Source of the DNA: Stratiolaelaps scimitus
Taxonomy: Eukaryota; Arthropoda; Arachnida; Mesostigmata; Laelapidae
Reading direction: 5' to 3'
Assembly: GCA_019614645.1 (NCBI GenBank)
Contig: JABWDB010000004.1
Coordinates: forward strand, 558,001-622,000
DNA length: 64,000 bases
Within the stretch, counting starts at the first letter, position 1; each line of letters begins with the position of its first letter. This document shows, one piece after another, positions 1-12,577 of this stretch. The notes under the pieces were generated by a model that was not told the origin of the DNA, did not search any database, and saw nothing but the letters and a program-made list of their open reading frames with translations. A program made the position numbers and the translations under genes.

Positions 1-3000
1 CCACAGATAGCTGAAACACTACCTTCAAGCTGCTAAAGCTCGTTTAAGTAATCATCCCTTAAGTACGAGTGCTGGAATGTTCTAATTCTAAGACCTTGGA
101 CTCTTGATTCAAAGAATCAGGTCATGGTATTCGTATGTCTAACTGAAGCTTTTCAGGCTTTTGCTATACAACCTAAGCATACAATGTGATCACTAACTTG
201 CTGAAAATGTGATTCACATGGCTGATTATACTTTCTATAAAATACTTGGCAATGAATAGTGCTCTCTTGGGTGGAAGATGGCCTATATCAAACACGTATC
301 CAAAAAGCAATAGAGCCACTAACAATCCAGCTGCCGAAGACGTGCCAGGTTAGTTTTATAATAAACTTCAGAGTGTTGGAAGCCACTAGCAATCAATTAA
401 TATGCCGCCGTTACTAAGGTAGGTAACGTCTATCGCCACGTCAATGGCGGTTGGTAATGAGGTTTCTTTCGTAGTTTCGTGTCATAATGGCATCCTTTAA
501 TCGTAGAAGGAAAGTAAGCTCCTTTTCAGATTCGCCATATCCTTAATCACCACATGGTGATTGTGGCGAACGCAAGTTGATAGGCGTCATTGACATCAAT
601 AAAATATTAGCTTCATCGTTCTCCTATCCTTGATTAGATCATTTTCTCGAAGCAATGTTGAACACCCTATCATGCTATGTTCCGGAAAGCGACACCAACG
701 TTTATTACGAATCACAGCTGGCTCACTATTCGTTGACGAAAACACAGGACAAACTTAGGTGAGACTCTATAATGATAGCGTTGTTGACCTCAAGATCTGT
801 GAGATTGTATCAACTGAAATCATCTGTAAAATACACCAAACATACACCTGTGGAACAAATCATATCAAATATGCAAAAGCCAAAAAAAAATATATACACA
901 TATATATATATATATATTAGATGCGCATTTTATAAAAGCTTATACTCGTCGAAGGTACATAAAATTGATTTTAAGCATTACTGGACCGAGGTAGTGAAAG
1001 ACTCACGTGTTCGTATCCGGAAAGCCGCGCTATGTAGACAATGACATCGATTTTTTATTTGAATGATGATGATGATAATTAACGAAGAACTATAATGACT
1101 GACGTTGATATTAATGATTCTGAAAAATCGCCAGGTGCTGGACTTCACCAATTCACCCCTGACATACCGGTGCGATTAGAAGCAAGTAGCTCAGTTCTTC
1201 TCCCTGATTAATCCTGTTGTACGGTCCTAAACCTGGCGACAATACTTAGGATGGTATCATTTTTTCGTCAAAGCTTGAATGTTTTTCTTATCCGTTGATT
1301 TGCTTAAAACCAGTATCTTATCAGTCGCCAGGTCAGCTCAAATACCCCATGCCACATCACAGTAAACCATAATGTCTCGTCATGGCCCACATTTAAAGCT
1401 ATCAAGCTTCTTGTACTCAGTACTGCGCATGTGAACAAACGAAAAAATCACACTATAAGCAACATCGACACCTTCTATACACACACACACACACACTCCG
1501 AGAAGGCAAACACAGGGCTCTCAATACAACGCTAGTAAGTACCTGAGAGACTAACCCGGATATTTTCGAAATCATGATTTCAATCTATCATTCGTTACTT
1601 TCATGTCCGTCCTTGTATGAATTTTGTAATAAGGAGATCGTTAAACGGTCTATTATCTTCACTTAAGTTGATAAACTTAAGGCAACTACTGTGTCATTGA
1701 GAAAGTGGCAATTTTGGGCGTTATTTGATCTCAGAACTTTGAATACAAAGGTATTTAACGGAAAAACCCTACGAACAATATTGCAGTCCGCTTTTAGTTA
1801 TAAAATGTGATTGTATAATATGTGTATCATATTATACTCGTATTATAGTCTAAGTATGAACTAGGTGGTGTGCCCTCCAAATAATGATAGTGGTATTAAT
1901 ATAATTACACCTAAATAAGTGATTAATATAATTGCATTTTCTGCCCGCCACTTGAGAACCGTCACGGGGATTCGAATGAAACTATATTATTATTTTAATT
2001 ATTATTATTATTAATCTGAGATAAAAACAAATTTTGAGAAGTAATCCAAATAAGATTTAAGGTTATTTACGATGGTGGTTAATCGGGCGTGTGAAGGTAA
2101 ACAAAGAAGTTAAAAAAATTGATTTTAGTTACGAGATACGATAGTACATGAGTTATCAATTTACTTGACCGCAAAAAAAAAATGTGAACTCAAAATCGTC
2201 ACCTGAGCGAGTATCAAAATACGGTCATCACAAAAAATCGTTAAAACATATTGAATAGCCGCCTAGAAGCACAAAAACGAAGGGACCATCTTGGGGCACA
2301 GGTTGCAATAACGAAGTTGCGTCAAGGTGCTCCATGGGATATTGCGTGTAGTTTCCCGGTTCACTGTGTTCACTAATCGGCCCTTTTTTGAAAATCTATA
2401 CATAAATTAGAAATTCTGTGCAAAATATTTTAGTATACAAACAAACGTATATAGATGCTTTGCGCGGGCTTCTAACAAATATGATAGGTCAACTATAATA
2501 GGAATTAGTAAACCGTTAATATTCAAATCGTTAAGATCTGACCAGTGAACCGATGTCCTGGCACAATATCGGGTGCATATTATTTTACTTTATTTACACG
2601 TTAACCATCACGGGGACACGAAAAGTACATTTTTTTGTAGACGAGGAGAGGGGCGATCCAGTGCAGAGTTGACGTGGACTAGTGAACGTCTCTACCAGTC
2701 AAAAGCATCCCCTTTTGAGGGTCCACGCTTCAGGGCACGCTTGGCATTACTTCGATTTTTAGGAAAGGTGTGTAATGCCGCAAGCAGTCCCGTGGCTAGT
2801 AAATGTTGGCCCTGATTTAGGCCGGAAAATTTATTAACTACACCATGTGCGTGTTTTAAATGATGCAAGTCTGGTATCGACATACTCGTGAATTTTCACG
2901 GCACTGATTCGTGTTTATTTGTTATTGTTCGATATATGAATCGCTCGTGGCCGTAGCGATCTGCCGTATTTAAGACCCACCCCTGGTGGATGAGGTGGCA

Positions 3001-4130
3001 GCCGACGGAATAAATCTCAGATTTCTATCTAATAAGAAGGGCCGGTGGACCCGGCACAAACCAAGATCAACTAAAAAAACTAGAGTGTTGTCGTTATTTC
3101 TGCTACGTTAACTAGTTAGCCTGCTACGATACTCGATGGTAACCAGTCGACTAAAGAGAACATCCGATCTCCTAACATTTATCAGTGACATCTTGCCAAT
3201 AAAGATATCACAAGTCACCACAGGGTAAAATTAGAATGAGATGCGAGTAAATGACCTATCTATTACACGGTTGACTAGACGGAATCGTTGAAAAGGCTGA
3301 GAAATTACTCGCTTAGGTACGGTGGATGTTCTCCCTCCAGACCCCGCAGTTATGATTCTTTCTGAAGCACCGTTGCCGCGAAAGCGAATCAGTAAGCCCA
3401 TCGTCGAAGTCGACGACGTACGACCCTAAAACTAAAATACGTCTAAATTATTGCTATCTCACAGCTGGTGCCTGTAACAGTCGGCGGTAGTTCTGTGTTT
3501 TTCATTGTCAGCCACTATAGCTTAGTAGTTCGGGTGTGAAATTGATTTACTTTTATTGTGTTTATAATATTTTCCATTGTTTGTTTTTTATCCTTCCTCT
3601 ACCATTAATGTAATGCCCGAATGTCGTCATGATCATCATAACTATTATAGATTTCTGATTCTTTGTTCAGCGTGAATATTTGAATGGCAAAGGCCTGCGA
3701 TTTATCATTGTCTTTTTCCGGGCTTATTAATAGTATACGTTTATGTGTTTGCGGTGTATAACGGCGTGGCATTACCTACAGTTACTGGTTCCGCGTTGAA
3801 TTTCATGATTGGCTTGTTTTGTTGAATTTTTTTACCTGCCCGCAAAGTGGCTAATGCACAACGGGGCATTTGATGCCAACTGATAACCATTTCAAAAACA
3901 AAATTTGTTTCTTGGGGGCAGCTCATTAGTTGTTTTTCCTACGTGTCCTTATCGCGCTAATCAAGAGGTACGGGTCTCATTAAGGTCTTTTCTGCCCTGC
4001 ACAGTGTGTTATCCTAATTAACGGGGACCAGTGTTCAGGGTCATCATATCGGCGCAATCATTCACTGGGAACGATCCTAAGAACCAGTCATACGCCTGGT
4101 TTTGGTCAGAAATATAACGAACGTTGGAAC
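1..4130. other. Gene-free stretch, AT-rich
   Basis: I see no supported gene. Open frames are short and lack splice support. Contents are a short (TA)n near 890-917, an (AC)n run, an ATT-rich patch near 1985-2012 and otherwise unique-looking sequence. Confidence 0.5.
1478..1496 (+). repeat. (AC)n microsatellite
   Basis: Alternating AC, about nine units. Confidence 0.85.
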
Positions 4131-4164
4131 AAAACATACACTTGTAGAAACAAGTGTATGTTTT
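4131..4164. repeat. Perfect hairpin, 14-bp stem and 6-base loop
   Basis: AAAACATACACTTG, loop TAGAAA, then the exact reverse complement. There is no neighbouring gene. It could be a fold-back relic or the meeting ends of a deleted TIR element. Confidence 0.8.
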
Positions 4165-5562
4165 ATTTGGCGACGAGTTCAACTAGCAAGAAAAAGTGTG
4201 AAATGATTGAGTGCCTTCTCTTCAACAAACAGAGCGTATGTACCCGATGTTAGCATTGCGATAGCGAATATTCGACCGTACTAAGCACACCGATCGATCT
4301 TGATCTCATAACGAGCCGCTGCGTTACTTTCGGAACGATTGCTGAACTATCGAGCTGCAAATGTGTTCAAATAACACAATATTTTTCGTCCAGAAGCACA
4401 AAGTTATGTGACATCATTGGACAATGTACCTCGGACAAACGCGATCAGAGAAAAGAAAACTACTACAATAACAACAACTATTTCCACATAGAGTCTAACT
4501 ACAGCGTCATCATCATCAGGTAGCACAATAGTCTTACTTTATCATAATACGCGCAACGAACATATCACTCTTCCGGTCATATCGTATATATGCACGTTTG
4601 GCGCCACAAATCCGTTCGCATGTCAAATCTCCTTGGATTGACGTTTACTCGAGGCAACAGTTTTGCCTTTGGCCGGCTTCTAGTTTCATTCGATTTTCTT
4701 TGTTTTTTTTCCCCCGCTACATCATAAACGTCTCATATGGACCCCTGCGAAATGGCAAAATGGCACGCGGGCAATCGTGTCTGCCGAACGGCAGCGTGAT
4801 TTGACGAACTTAGCGACATAGGCAGGATGTGTGTGTCCGGGATGCCGTGGTGTCCGACGCGTTTTCGCGAGAGTAACAGCGGAAAATCACCGCAATGCGA
4901 CACCAAGCGACTGCTGTTGATCGTTGTCATCAGCGGCAGTGGCAGAAACAGTGCCGACGCCAGGATTAGCATACGCACTATGTACCCTATGTACGTGTGC
5001 ATGTATGTTAGGCGTGCTATACCAGAGAACCATCAACGATTGAAGAACTCGATGCTGAGATTCAACTTGACGGGACTTGCGAGCACACGGCTACCCGGCT
5101 CGCTCACGACAATAGCCAGGCAGACAGTTAGATAGATTGAGATATTCAAGTCGAAAATTGCATGGCTCAACCAGCGCAGGGCATATCGGCGGGCACCGAC
5201 GGCCGGAGGGCCCCAACGACTGGGGCCAGAAAATACACAGCATTGAGATGAGGGGTGTCAGGGAGATTTCTGGCAGGACGGGACGACGAGCAAGTCGTTG
5301 TTGTGGTTGGTCGCTCGGTCAAGCTGCTGCCGCCGCCGCCGCCGACTTCTTTGTTGCTTGCTGATGCTCTAGTGGCTGCATAAGTAGCGTTTCTATGTAT
5401 GAACAGCTTTGATCCGAAAGGTAGATATGTCTGCCCGTTCGTCTGCCGTGTGCTACTCTGCTTGGACTAGTTGGTGGTTTTTCTGCCGGAGCTGACGCCC
5501 ATCTGGGGCTCCGCCAACACCCACAGGGTGCTGCGCAATATCGATGTAATCTCAAAACGCCC

Positions 5563-5563
5563 G

Positions 5564-5597
<34 letters not shown>

Positions 5598-5616
5598 TCA
5601 CACAAACACACACACA
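5563..5616 (+). repeat. Compound (TA)n(CA)n microsatellite
   Basis: About 26 bases of TA followed by interrupted CA units. Confidence 0.85.
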
Positions 5617-8180
5617 TGTGTAATACACTAACAGACAAACGGCCAGATAGAGCCACACAAGTAGACAGGCGTCCGCATGTCCGCACGAGTCATACATTCA
5701 AAAACGAGAAACAGAAAGTCAAAGATAAAACAAACCCTGTGAACAACGAGCATAAACGAGCAAAAGATACTGACTGCTAGCTGGCTAGTCCACCGCCAGT
5801 GAGCTCTGCTCCTGTTCCATGTTATCGATGTAATTATTAGTGTTATTATTATTACTATTATTTAGCCTCGTCCGAACGTCTGCTCCGCGAGTGATTTCTA
5901 TCATCATCGACATCTCTATTTACCGATCGATTTCTTCAGCGGCAGTGGCCGCAGTAGAGGCCAAATACATCGCCGCCACCAGCATGCGTTTGTACGTAGC
6001 AGCTAATGAACCCTTCAGCATAATTATCATCATCATCATCTGTCAAGTACTTCTGCTGCCGTAGCACCGTAGCCACAGGAGTCTTCGTAGCCGATGGTAT
6101 TCTTGTAAGCGATAGCCGGTCCCTCATGCGCCAGTTCACGATAAAGATGTGAACGTCGTAGCTGTCGTATGTTGGGTGGCGTCTATATATATACACATAT
6201 ACATATATACATATGTATCCTTATTTGTATAGATTATTTCATATGTAGTCTATCTGGATGAACGAACGCTTTCATCCCCGTTATGAAGTGTATGAGCAAA
6301 ATGCACTGGACACTACGCCAGTTACTGCCGGCTCCTCTGTGTCTGTTTGTTTGACTGTCTTTCTGTGTATGCATTCACTTTTTGTCCATTTTCTCAACGG
6401 AGGAAGAGGGATAATTGTCGCCGTTGTTGTTGCTATTGCGGCTGCTGCTGCTGATGGTTGTTGTTGTTATCGACATGGCTATTATCAGTAGAGGCCAAAC
6501 TGATTTCGTTTACTCGAAAAAAAGTCTAGCTGTTTCCGTTTCGGCATGTAACGGACACCAGGCCCAATAGCAAACGTTCGCCCCAAGCTGTAAACTAGAC
6601 GTTGCACGGGGGTGATAGGGGGAGCATAGTAATATATCGGGGGGTCTCAGCAGTCATGAAGAATCAAACGATTTGTTTAAAGATCATAAAGGACAGTGGC
6701 TGCCCATCGACGACCCATCGAGCCTCCAGCTGAGACGAGAGTGTGTGTCTATGCCAACGGTTTGTTGCCAGCGCTTTTGCCACCACAGTAATGAACACCT
6801 CGAGCGCGTTTCGTATCCATCAGTGCGCTGGCGGTGCGCGATCTGCCATTCTTCTAGAGCAGGATTCGTTTTTTGTTGAATTCTGGTTTCAAGTGAGTGT
6901 AACAACGAAGGAAAGTAATCTGCTCCGGTAGTCCCCCATGTTCTACATAAAGTAACGCTCTTACAAGAAGACAGCAGCAGAAATCATACGAAAAAGGCCG
7001 TACGCCCCTCCCTTTTCAGAGCAACAGCATACATGTACACACCACGTACACGAGCACATACACACACACACGCACACAGCACGTACACGCGTGTGCCGAT
7101 ATCTGAAGGGCAGCGGAAAACGACAAACGCCAGACGGTAAGCGGCAGAGGACCACCGGTGACTGCAGCAACCACAACGGCATCACGGCGGCAACAGCAAC
7201 AGCAGCAGCAGCAGCATCAAAAACAACGAGGAGAGTCTGGCTCGCCGATCGACGACAGACTCGCCAGGAGAAAGCAGCTCCAAGAAGCGTTGCCACCGCC
7301 ACCGCCATAGTGATGACAGAAGTGGTAGCACCGCGCAAGAGATCAGTAGAACCCGAACAGTTCGACAGCTGACTCGAAGTCGTGAAGACCGAACGGGGTT
7401 CGCCTCGAGTCGCCTCGTTGTCTTTAATGTAAACAAAGCATTGTAGCTAGAGGAAGACAAGCAGGCTGGCGGTCACCTGGCCTATCACCTGAAACAGTCG
7501 AGTATACATCGCGCGGTACGGCCGCAGTTCGGCGCTCTTGCGTTCATCCTTGCTCGTCGTTTTGTCGAGCGAATGCTCTCGCTCTTGAGAGACCCACATG
7601 CGTGAGCAATGTGCTGCGAACGTGTTAACATTCGAATGATTAGCAGCATAACATTCATGAACTCGACTGCGTGGCGGATGGATTGACCTACTGCTCCCAC
7701 AGTTAGCGACGCTTATCAATTCGACAATATGTATACGTATATACATAAATGTATACATATCTATATATATCGTATATATATATCGTCTATCTACTAGATA
7801 TGTGTACACATCCACAGTAGATGTACATGTGAGTGAGTGTGTTTCGTGTACACGCGTGCTGAAGAAGAGCCTTTCTCTGTCGTCGAAGATTTTGCTGATC
7901 GCGCGCTCCGACACACGACCGCCGATCGACCCCGTTTGCTAATGCCAAAAGTGGCCCTGCTAACGCGTACCTACGATCATATCGGCACGATAGAGCTGAC
8001 AATAATGAATGCCATAGTCGTGTGATATTCGCAATAATAATAATAATAATAAGTGAAGAACAGAGAAGGAGAGACGCTGGGCGATAAGGCGAAATGTCAA
8101 TAGAAGCGAGTTAGCAACGTGCGCAAGATAACGTTTTATCGTATTTCTGCTCTGCAGCGGACACAGTCAGTGTGATTGTG

Positions 8181-8212
<32 letters not shown>
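8181..8212 (+). repeat. Compound (AT)n(GT)n microsatellite
   Basis: Twelve AT units followed by about four GT units. Confidence 0.85.
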
Positions 8213-8874
8213 AGTTTGAAGGCAGACGAGCGATGACGGGATCCGGCAGAAGTGATGATACGAACCCAGATATTCTATTATTAGTATTATAGATACACTT
8301 CGCCTCCATTCACCGGGCTGTGGTGTGATTTGTGTTGTGTTTATTGACCGCGTTGATCTGACGCTCCGACGGCGGAATCCTGATCGCCGAACTATTGACC
8401 ACCAAAATCTTATGTACGGCACTGTCTCACTTTCTCTCTCTCTCTCTATCTGCTTGCTTGTGGGTGTTTGTTTGTGGATGCCAACGTGACTGTCGGTCGT
8501 GTTGATTAATGCCCTTGATGTGTTTTACGGTGATGTGCCAAATTGACTGAAACTAGCTGAGCCCGTAGACGGGACCTGTTCGTTTCAAACTACACAAGTA
8601 GCCTCGACCAGGAAAACTCGAGCGACGTCTGCTAGTGTTACATCAGAGCTAATCTACGACAGGTTTCTTCGCGATCATATCGAACGCTCTTGTGGAATAA
8701 CCTCTCACACCATGTGCTGGTGCGGCATCGTACCGGCTGTAATTGCTCGGTATGTAATTGGACGCATCCGTTTTTAGAGTCGCAAACACACGGACTTGAA
8801 GTCGACCTGTGTTATATTGGATCGAATGGCACAGTTTAATTTTCGTACTCTTTTCTAAGTCTCTCTGGCGTTAA

Positions 8875-8945
8875 ACATAAGTGAACTTAAGCATTATAAA
8901 ACTGCAGTTCCTTTAATAAATCGAATGAAACCCGTAACCTTGTAA
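8875..8945 (+). mobile_element. SINE family 2 tail fragment
   Basis: GTGAACTTAAGCATTATAAA followed by GCAGTTCCTTTAATAAA matches the 3' part of the fuller copy at 38.4 kb. No clear B box precedes it at the expected distance, so this is a 5'-truncated or strongly diverged copy. Confidence 0.45.
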
Positions 8946-9290
8946 TGTGTAGCGCTATACTTGTGAGTGACGCAAGTTCTGTTTGCCAATGTGCGTAGAT
9001 CTGCATCTAACGTACGATAACGTCGAATAGATATTGCACACTTGAGAATAGACAGGGATCAATGTCTCTATATTTGGAAAATCGGAATTTTTCTCACGAT
9101 TACATATCAATGGGTAACGTGTTATCGGATTTACTGGTGTATCCAGCTGTGAATTTGAAATTTACCTTGTCACAATCAATAGACAACTCCTTGATACATG
9201 GCCTTACAGGGTCTTATAGGGCTTACATAGCTTATAGCTGATCGGGTCGTCTTGACTAGTGTAGTCTTGCATTTTCCCCTTTGTATCCAA

Positions 9291-9360
9291 CGTGAACTTT
9301 AGCATTAACCTAAAGTATAGCAGTTCCGCCAATGAGAATCGCAGTGAAAATCAATAAATG
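9291..9360 (+). mobile_element. Diverged SINE family 2 tail fragment
   Basis: GTGAACTTTAGCATTA and a shifted GCAGTTCC, followed by CAATAAATG, resemble the tails at 8.9 and 38.4 kb but with insertions. The match is weaker, and the call depends on the proximity of the better copy about 400 bases to the left. Confidence 0.3.
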
Positions 9361-9798
9361 AATGTAATCGTATGATGCATGCAGCCTAACACAACTCAAT
9401 ACTAATTAGGCAAACAGAGCTAGGACCACCAGTGCAACCTTGCTACATTTGCAGACATTGGTTCAACGATTGTGTAACAAACACACGCTTGTTGTTGTTG
9501 TTGTCCTTGTTACTTTGTCGTAAAACAAAACCACTCAGCACAGTTGTTTACATGACCTGCACGCATGTATACAAAATGCGCGCCAAAACCCACAAAGACG
9601 AACGACAAAATGAATTCACAACTTTCGCTCACTTCTGGTGGTGGTGGTGCGCTGACCCCATAAACTAGTGTCTGCTGACCGCCTTACGAGCAGCCAGTTC
9701 CCTCAGGCTCGCTACACACAGGGCTGTCCCATTGATGTGTATCCGCCCACGTATGCTACATGTGACCGGGTGGTATCTATGTATGTTTGTATATAGAA

Positions 9799-9822
9799 TA
9801 TATATATATATATATATATATA
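9799..9822 (+). repeat. (AT)n microsatellite
   Basis: Uninterrupted alternating AT. Confidence 0.85.
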
Positions 9823-10911
9823 ATGTACACCTTTCGTGCGCAGAACAAACTGCTCTTTCCGGGATGTCAGCGCCGAGTCGCTTGTCTTCATTGTTTCTGC
9901 ATCGCCATCGTTGACATGAGTCGCCTTCTCATACAGATACCAACATTGGGATTCACTTTCCAACTACTTTCCATTCATCGTCTACCCGTTCGCTCCCGTC
10001 ATCTCGTTGTCCTGCGACCGCAACGTCGATGACAATGGCCAGCGAGCAAATTTCACTTGGGCCAAATTCCCTGAGCGGCCTCCGACACTTCATGACCATA
10101 TATATCTCGTTCGTCTGGCATGTTCACCATCATTCGCCTAATGTCGAACGGCATCGCGGTTCTGTTTCAAATGTTCTTCTAAACCACGACCAGCAACACC
10201 ACGACCGCCATGATGGTTACGCGCATATGTCGTTCATGGACATCGTACATACATTCATGGCTGTGTAGATTTGTGCCTCTCTGTGTGAATATGTGTGTGT
10301 ATCTATAGGCTGTCAGCGTCGCGTCGGGCGAATTGTTAGATTTCGCTTCTGGCGTACGCATGGCGCTTCGTGGCCACTGAACACGAAGCGCTGGCGCTGA
10401 CGCCGTTTCCGAAGCGGGCAGCAGCTAACCTTGACTTTGAAACAAAACGCCGCCTATGGCCTTTGTAGCAACGAATACATCTGCCGATTGAGCTGACGCA
10501 CCGAGCGACTGGTCAATCAGTCAGTCAATCAGTTATCAGGGCGGTAGCATCGGCGTGTCAGGATTCAGTGGAGGCCAGGACGGACACTCAGGCTAAAATT
10601 GACACTCACGAGCGCAAAGGGAACCCAAACAAGAAGCAGATGAGGCGGTGATTATTGGGTAGGCGGAGGAGGAAGAGGGACGTATCAATGATATATATAT
10701 ATAAATGACAAAGGTATCTTCGAAAAGCTTTGGAATGGGCTTGCCAGTTTAAACAGTTGACTATCTGCGGTTAGCGCTCGTGTATATATAATAGCAGTCA
10801 CTAAGCCGACTAATAACGGGCGTTACTGTTTGCTTGTCCAATGTGGTAGGCAACAATGATTGACTGATAACTGTAAGTAGGATTAAACAGATGTTTAGGT
10901 CGGATGTGGTA

Positions 10912-10935
10912 ATATATATATATATATATATATAT
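10912..10935 (+). repeat. (AT)n microsatellite
   Basis: Uninterrupted alternating AT. Confidence 0.85.
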
Positions 10936-11442
10936 TTAATGCGAACTATGTTTGCCTTTTTGTATACTAACTACTATAACTAGTATTGCAAACTTGTAAG
11001 TATTGGAGTGTGATACCGCCGGCCTCGGGGTCACCTTCCAAAATCAGCAATTCGAAGGGTTGCATTTACCCGAGTATGAAAACATTCGATTTGTCCGAAT
11101 GAAAATCGCCTTAAGTGTGCGTCGATTTCCAACGAGAATGTGATCCGTTTGCTGTAAACATCATTTTATTATCACGGTTGATCTATCTCTAAGACTTACA
11201 GATGTGTGCTAAGTCATGTATTTCGCTAATGCTCGGGAGCTTGATACACTCCAACGGTTCGTTACAGCGCTTGCTTACTCTGGCTTTGACCTGATTCAAC
11301 TCAATGATGCGTTTTTTGAGATAGTGTTTTCACACAGCGGAACAATAAAGATGCTTGGGTACGACGTGACTCTTACAGAAGGCAAGTCCGCTTTCTTAGT
11401 TAAAATGTATTTAAATTTTCTCTCAGCTTACATTTACGTCTC

Positions 11443-11623
11443 CGGTGCTGCTTTCAGCATTGCTTCTCAGCCGTTGCACATTTACTTCACCTGTTAAATT
11501 TAAATGTCCAACGGCTGAGATTGAACCCGTGCAATTACGTGCCTTTGCCGACTGTAAGGCGCACACAAACTCACCACGCCACCGGACTTGACGGCTTATG
11601 AAGCAATGCTGAAAGCAGTACCG
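11443..11623 (-). mobile_element. TIR-bounded element containing a tRNA-like head
   Basis: Inverted arms at 11443-11466 and 11600-11623 match in 23 of 24 positions. Inside, a second inverted pair (11466-11484 and 11501-11519) matches in 18 of 19. Between the inner pair and the right outer arm, the minus strand carries a polymerase III-like head: GTCCGGTGGCGTGGTGAGTT, then a B-box-like GGGTTCAATCTC near 11517-11530. The structure resembles a MITE or fold-back element that captured, or grew from, a tRNA-like sequence. No transposase is encoded. Confidence 0.5.
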
Positions 11624-12539
11624 TGCACTTTGAATGTTGGGTAGGAGTCTGCCTGGAAAATTTAGTTATAAAGCATTTTCAGCAGTTTCAGCATTTAAGT
11701 TGCAACTCAGCGTAGCCGAGCAAAAAACCTCGGTAAGATGGAGATCGAAGTCCAGGATTGGTGAGCCGGCTTATCCTAGGTCCGTGATGGAACTATTCTA
11801 TTTCTCTTGACAGTGTCATTAATAGAGTAGACATTGTTAGATGACCTGGAGCGCTTGGCTATGGAGAGAAGCACGTCGTTCTGACGATACCACGGCATCA
11901 ATTCGAGTCTGGAGCGCAAATAGGCCTGTACAACTCCGGGCAGTCAGCGCAAAGCTTATAGGAGACCCCCATTCCCGGCAAGACGAAGGCTCATTCGAAA
12001 GCAGTTTTGTCCCAGCACATCGACGTGCGCACGGACGCTGATTGACACCTGCATTGGACAACAAGCAACGAACAATTAACACCACAACTCTTATATATAG
12101 ACATTCTATAGCAAGCGGATTGCCACACTCAGATCATCGTCACGGCCGCAACAGCAAACATCTCCAGTGTTTATTTACGTTTTTCAACTCACCACCGCAA
12201 ACGAATACCGCCTCTGCTCATCGATACGTTTTAACCCACAACAGTGACAGGCGACACTGTCGCTGCAGCAGTCTACAGCAACGCTAGTAGCAGCCTTTGC
12301 GAACTCCATCGTGTCGGGTCGGCGTTGGCTTACAATGCAAGCGGCTCTCATAAACGAATATTAAGCATTTTGTCTTCTACTTCAGTTTTTCCCCTTTTTT
12401 TTTACATAAATCTTCACTACGAACTCCGGAAGACTCGTCGCTTGCCCTGCGGGCGCTCACGAGTTAGGGGGGTATACGATGTGCCATCATTCAGTCAGTG
12501 TGTTTATTTTCTTCAATGTCGTTTGATTTTATTTTGTTT

Positions 12540-12577
12540 TTGTTGTTGTTGATGTTGCTGTTGTTGTTGTTGATGCT
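12540..12577 (+). repeat. (TGT)n-like triplet repeat
   Basis: TTG/TGT triplets with single-base interruptions. It is not in a supported reading frame. Confidence 0.7.

Larger units (their letters stand above)
4165..8874. other. Gene-free stretch with triplet and dinucleotide repeats
   Basis: GC content rises at 4.8-5.4 and 7.0-7.5 kb, where CA-rich, CAG and GCC triplets occur. A donor-like GTAAGC at 7136 lies in a GC-rich patch, but no matching exon could be built. No gene is called. Confidence 0.4.
9361..11442. other. Gene-free stretch
   Basis: Two AT microsatellites and otherwise unique sequence. Short ORFs only. A 93-residue ORF at 11216 runs into the TIR element and has no donor, so it is not called. 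Confidence 0.4.

Noticed and set aside
7447..7914. 155-residue minus-strand ORF
   Set aside because: Its middle is an AT-rich repeat giving a Tyr/Ile/Met-rich stretch. No splice borders or recognisable protein features.
11216..11497. 93-residue plus-strand ORF with a reasonable peptide
   Set aside because: It ends inside the TIR element and has no donor or stop context consistent with a gene. Length is expected by chance.
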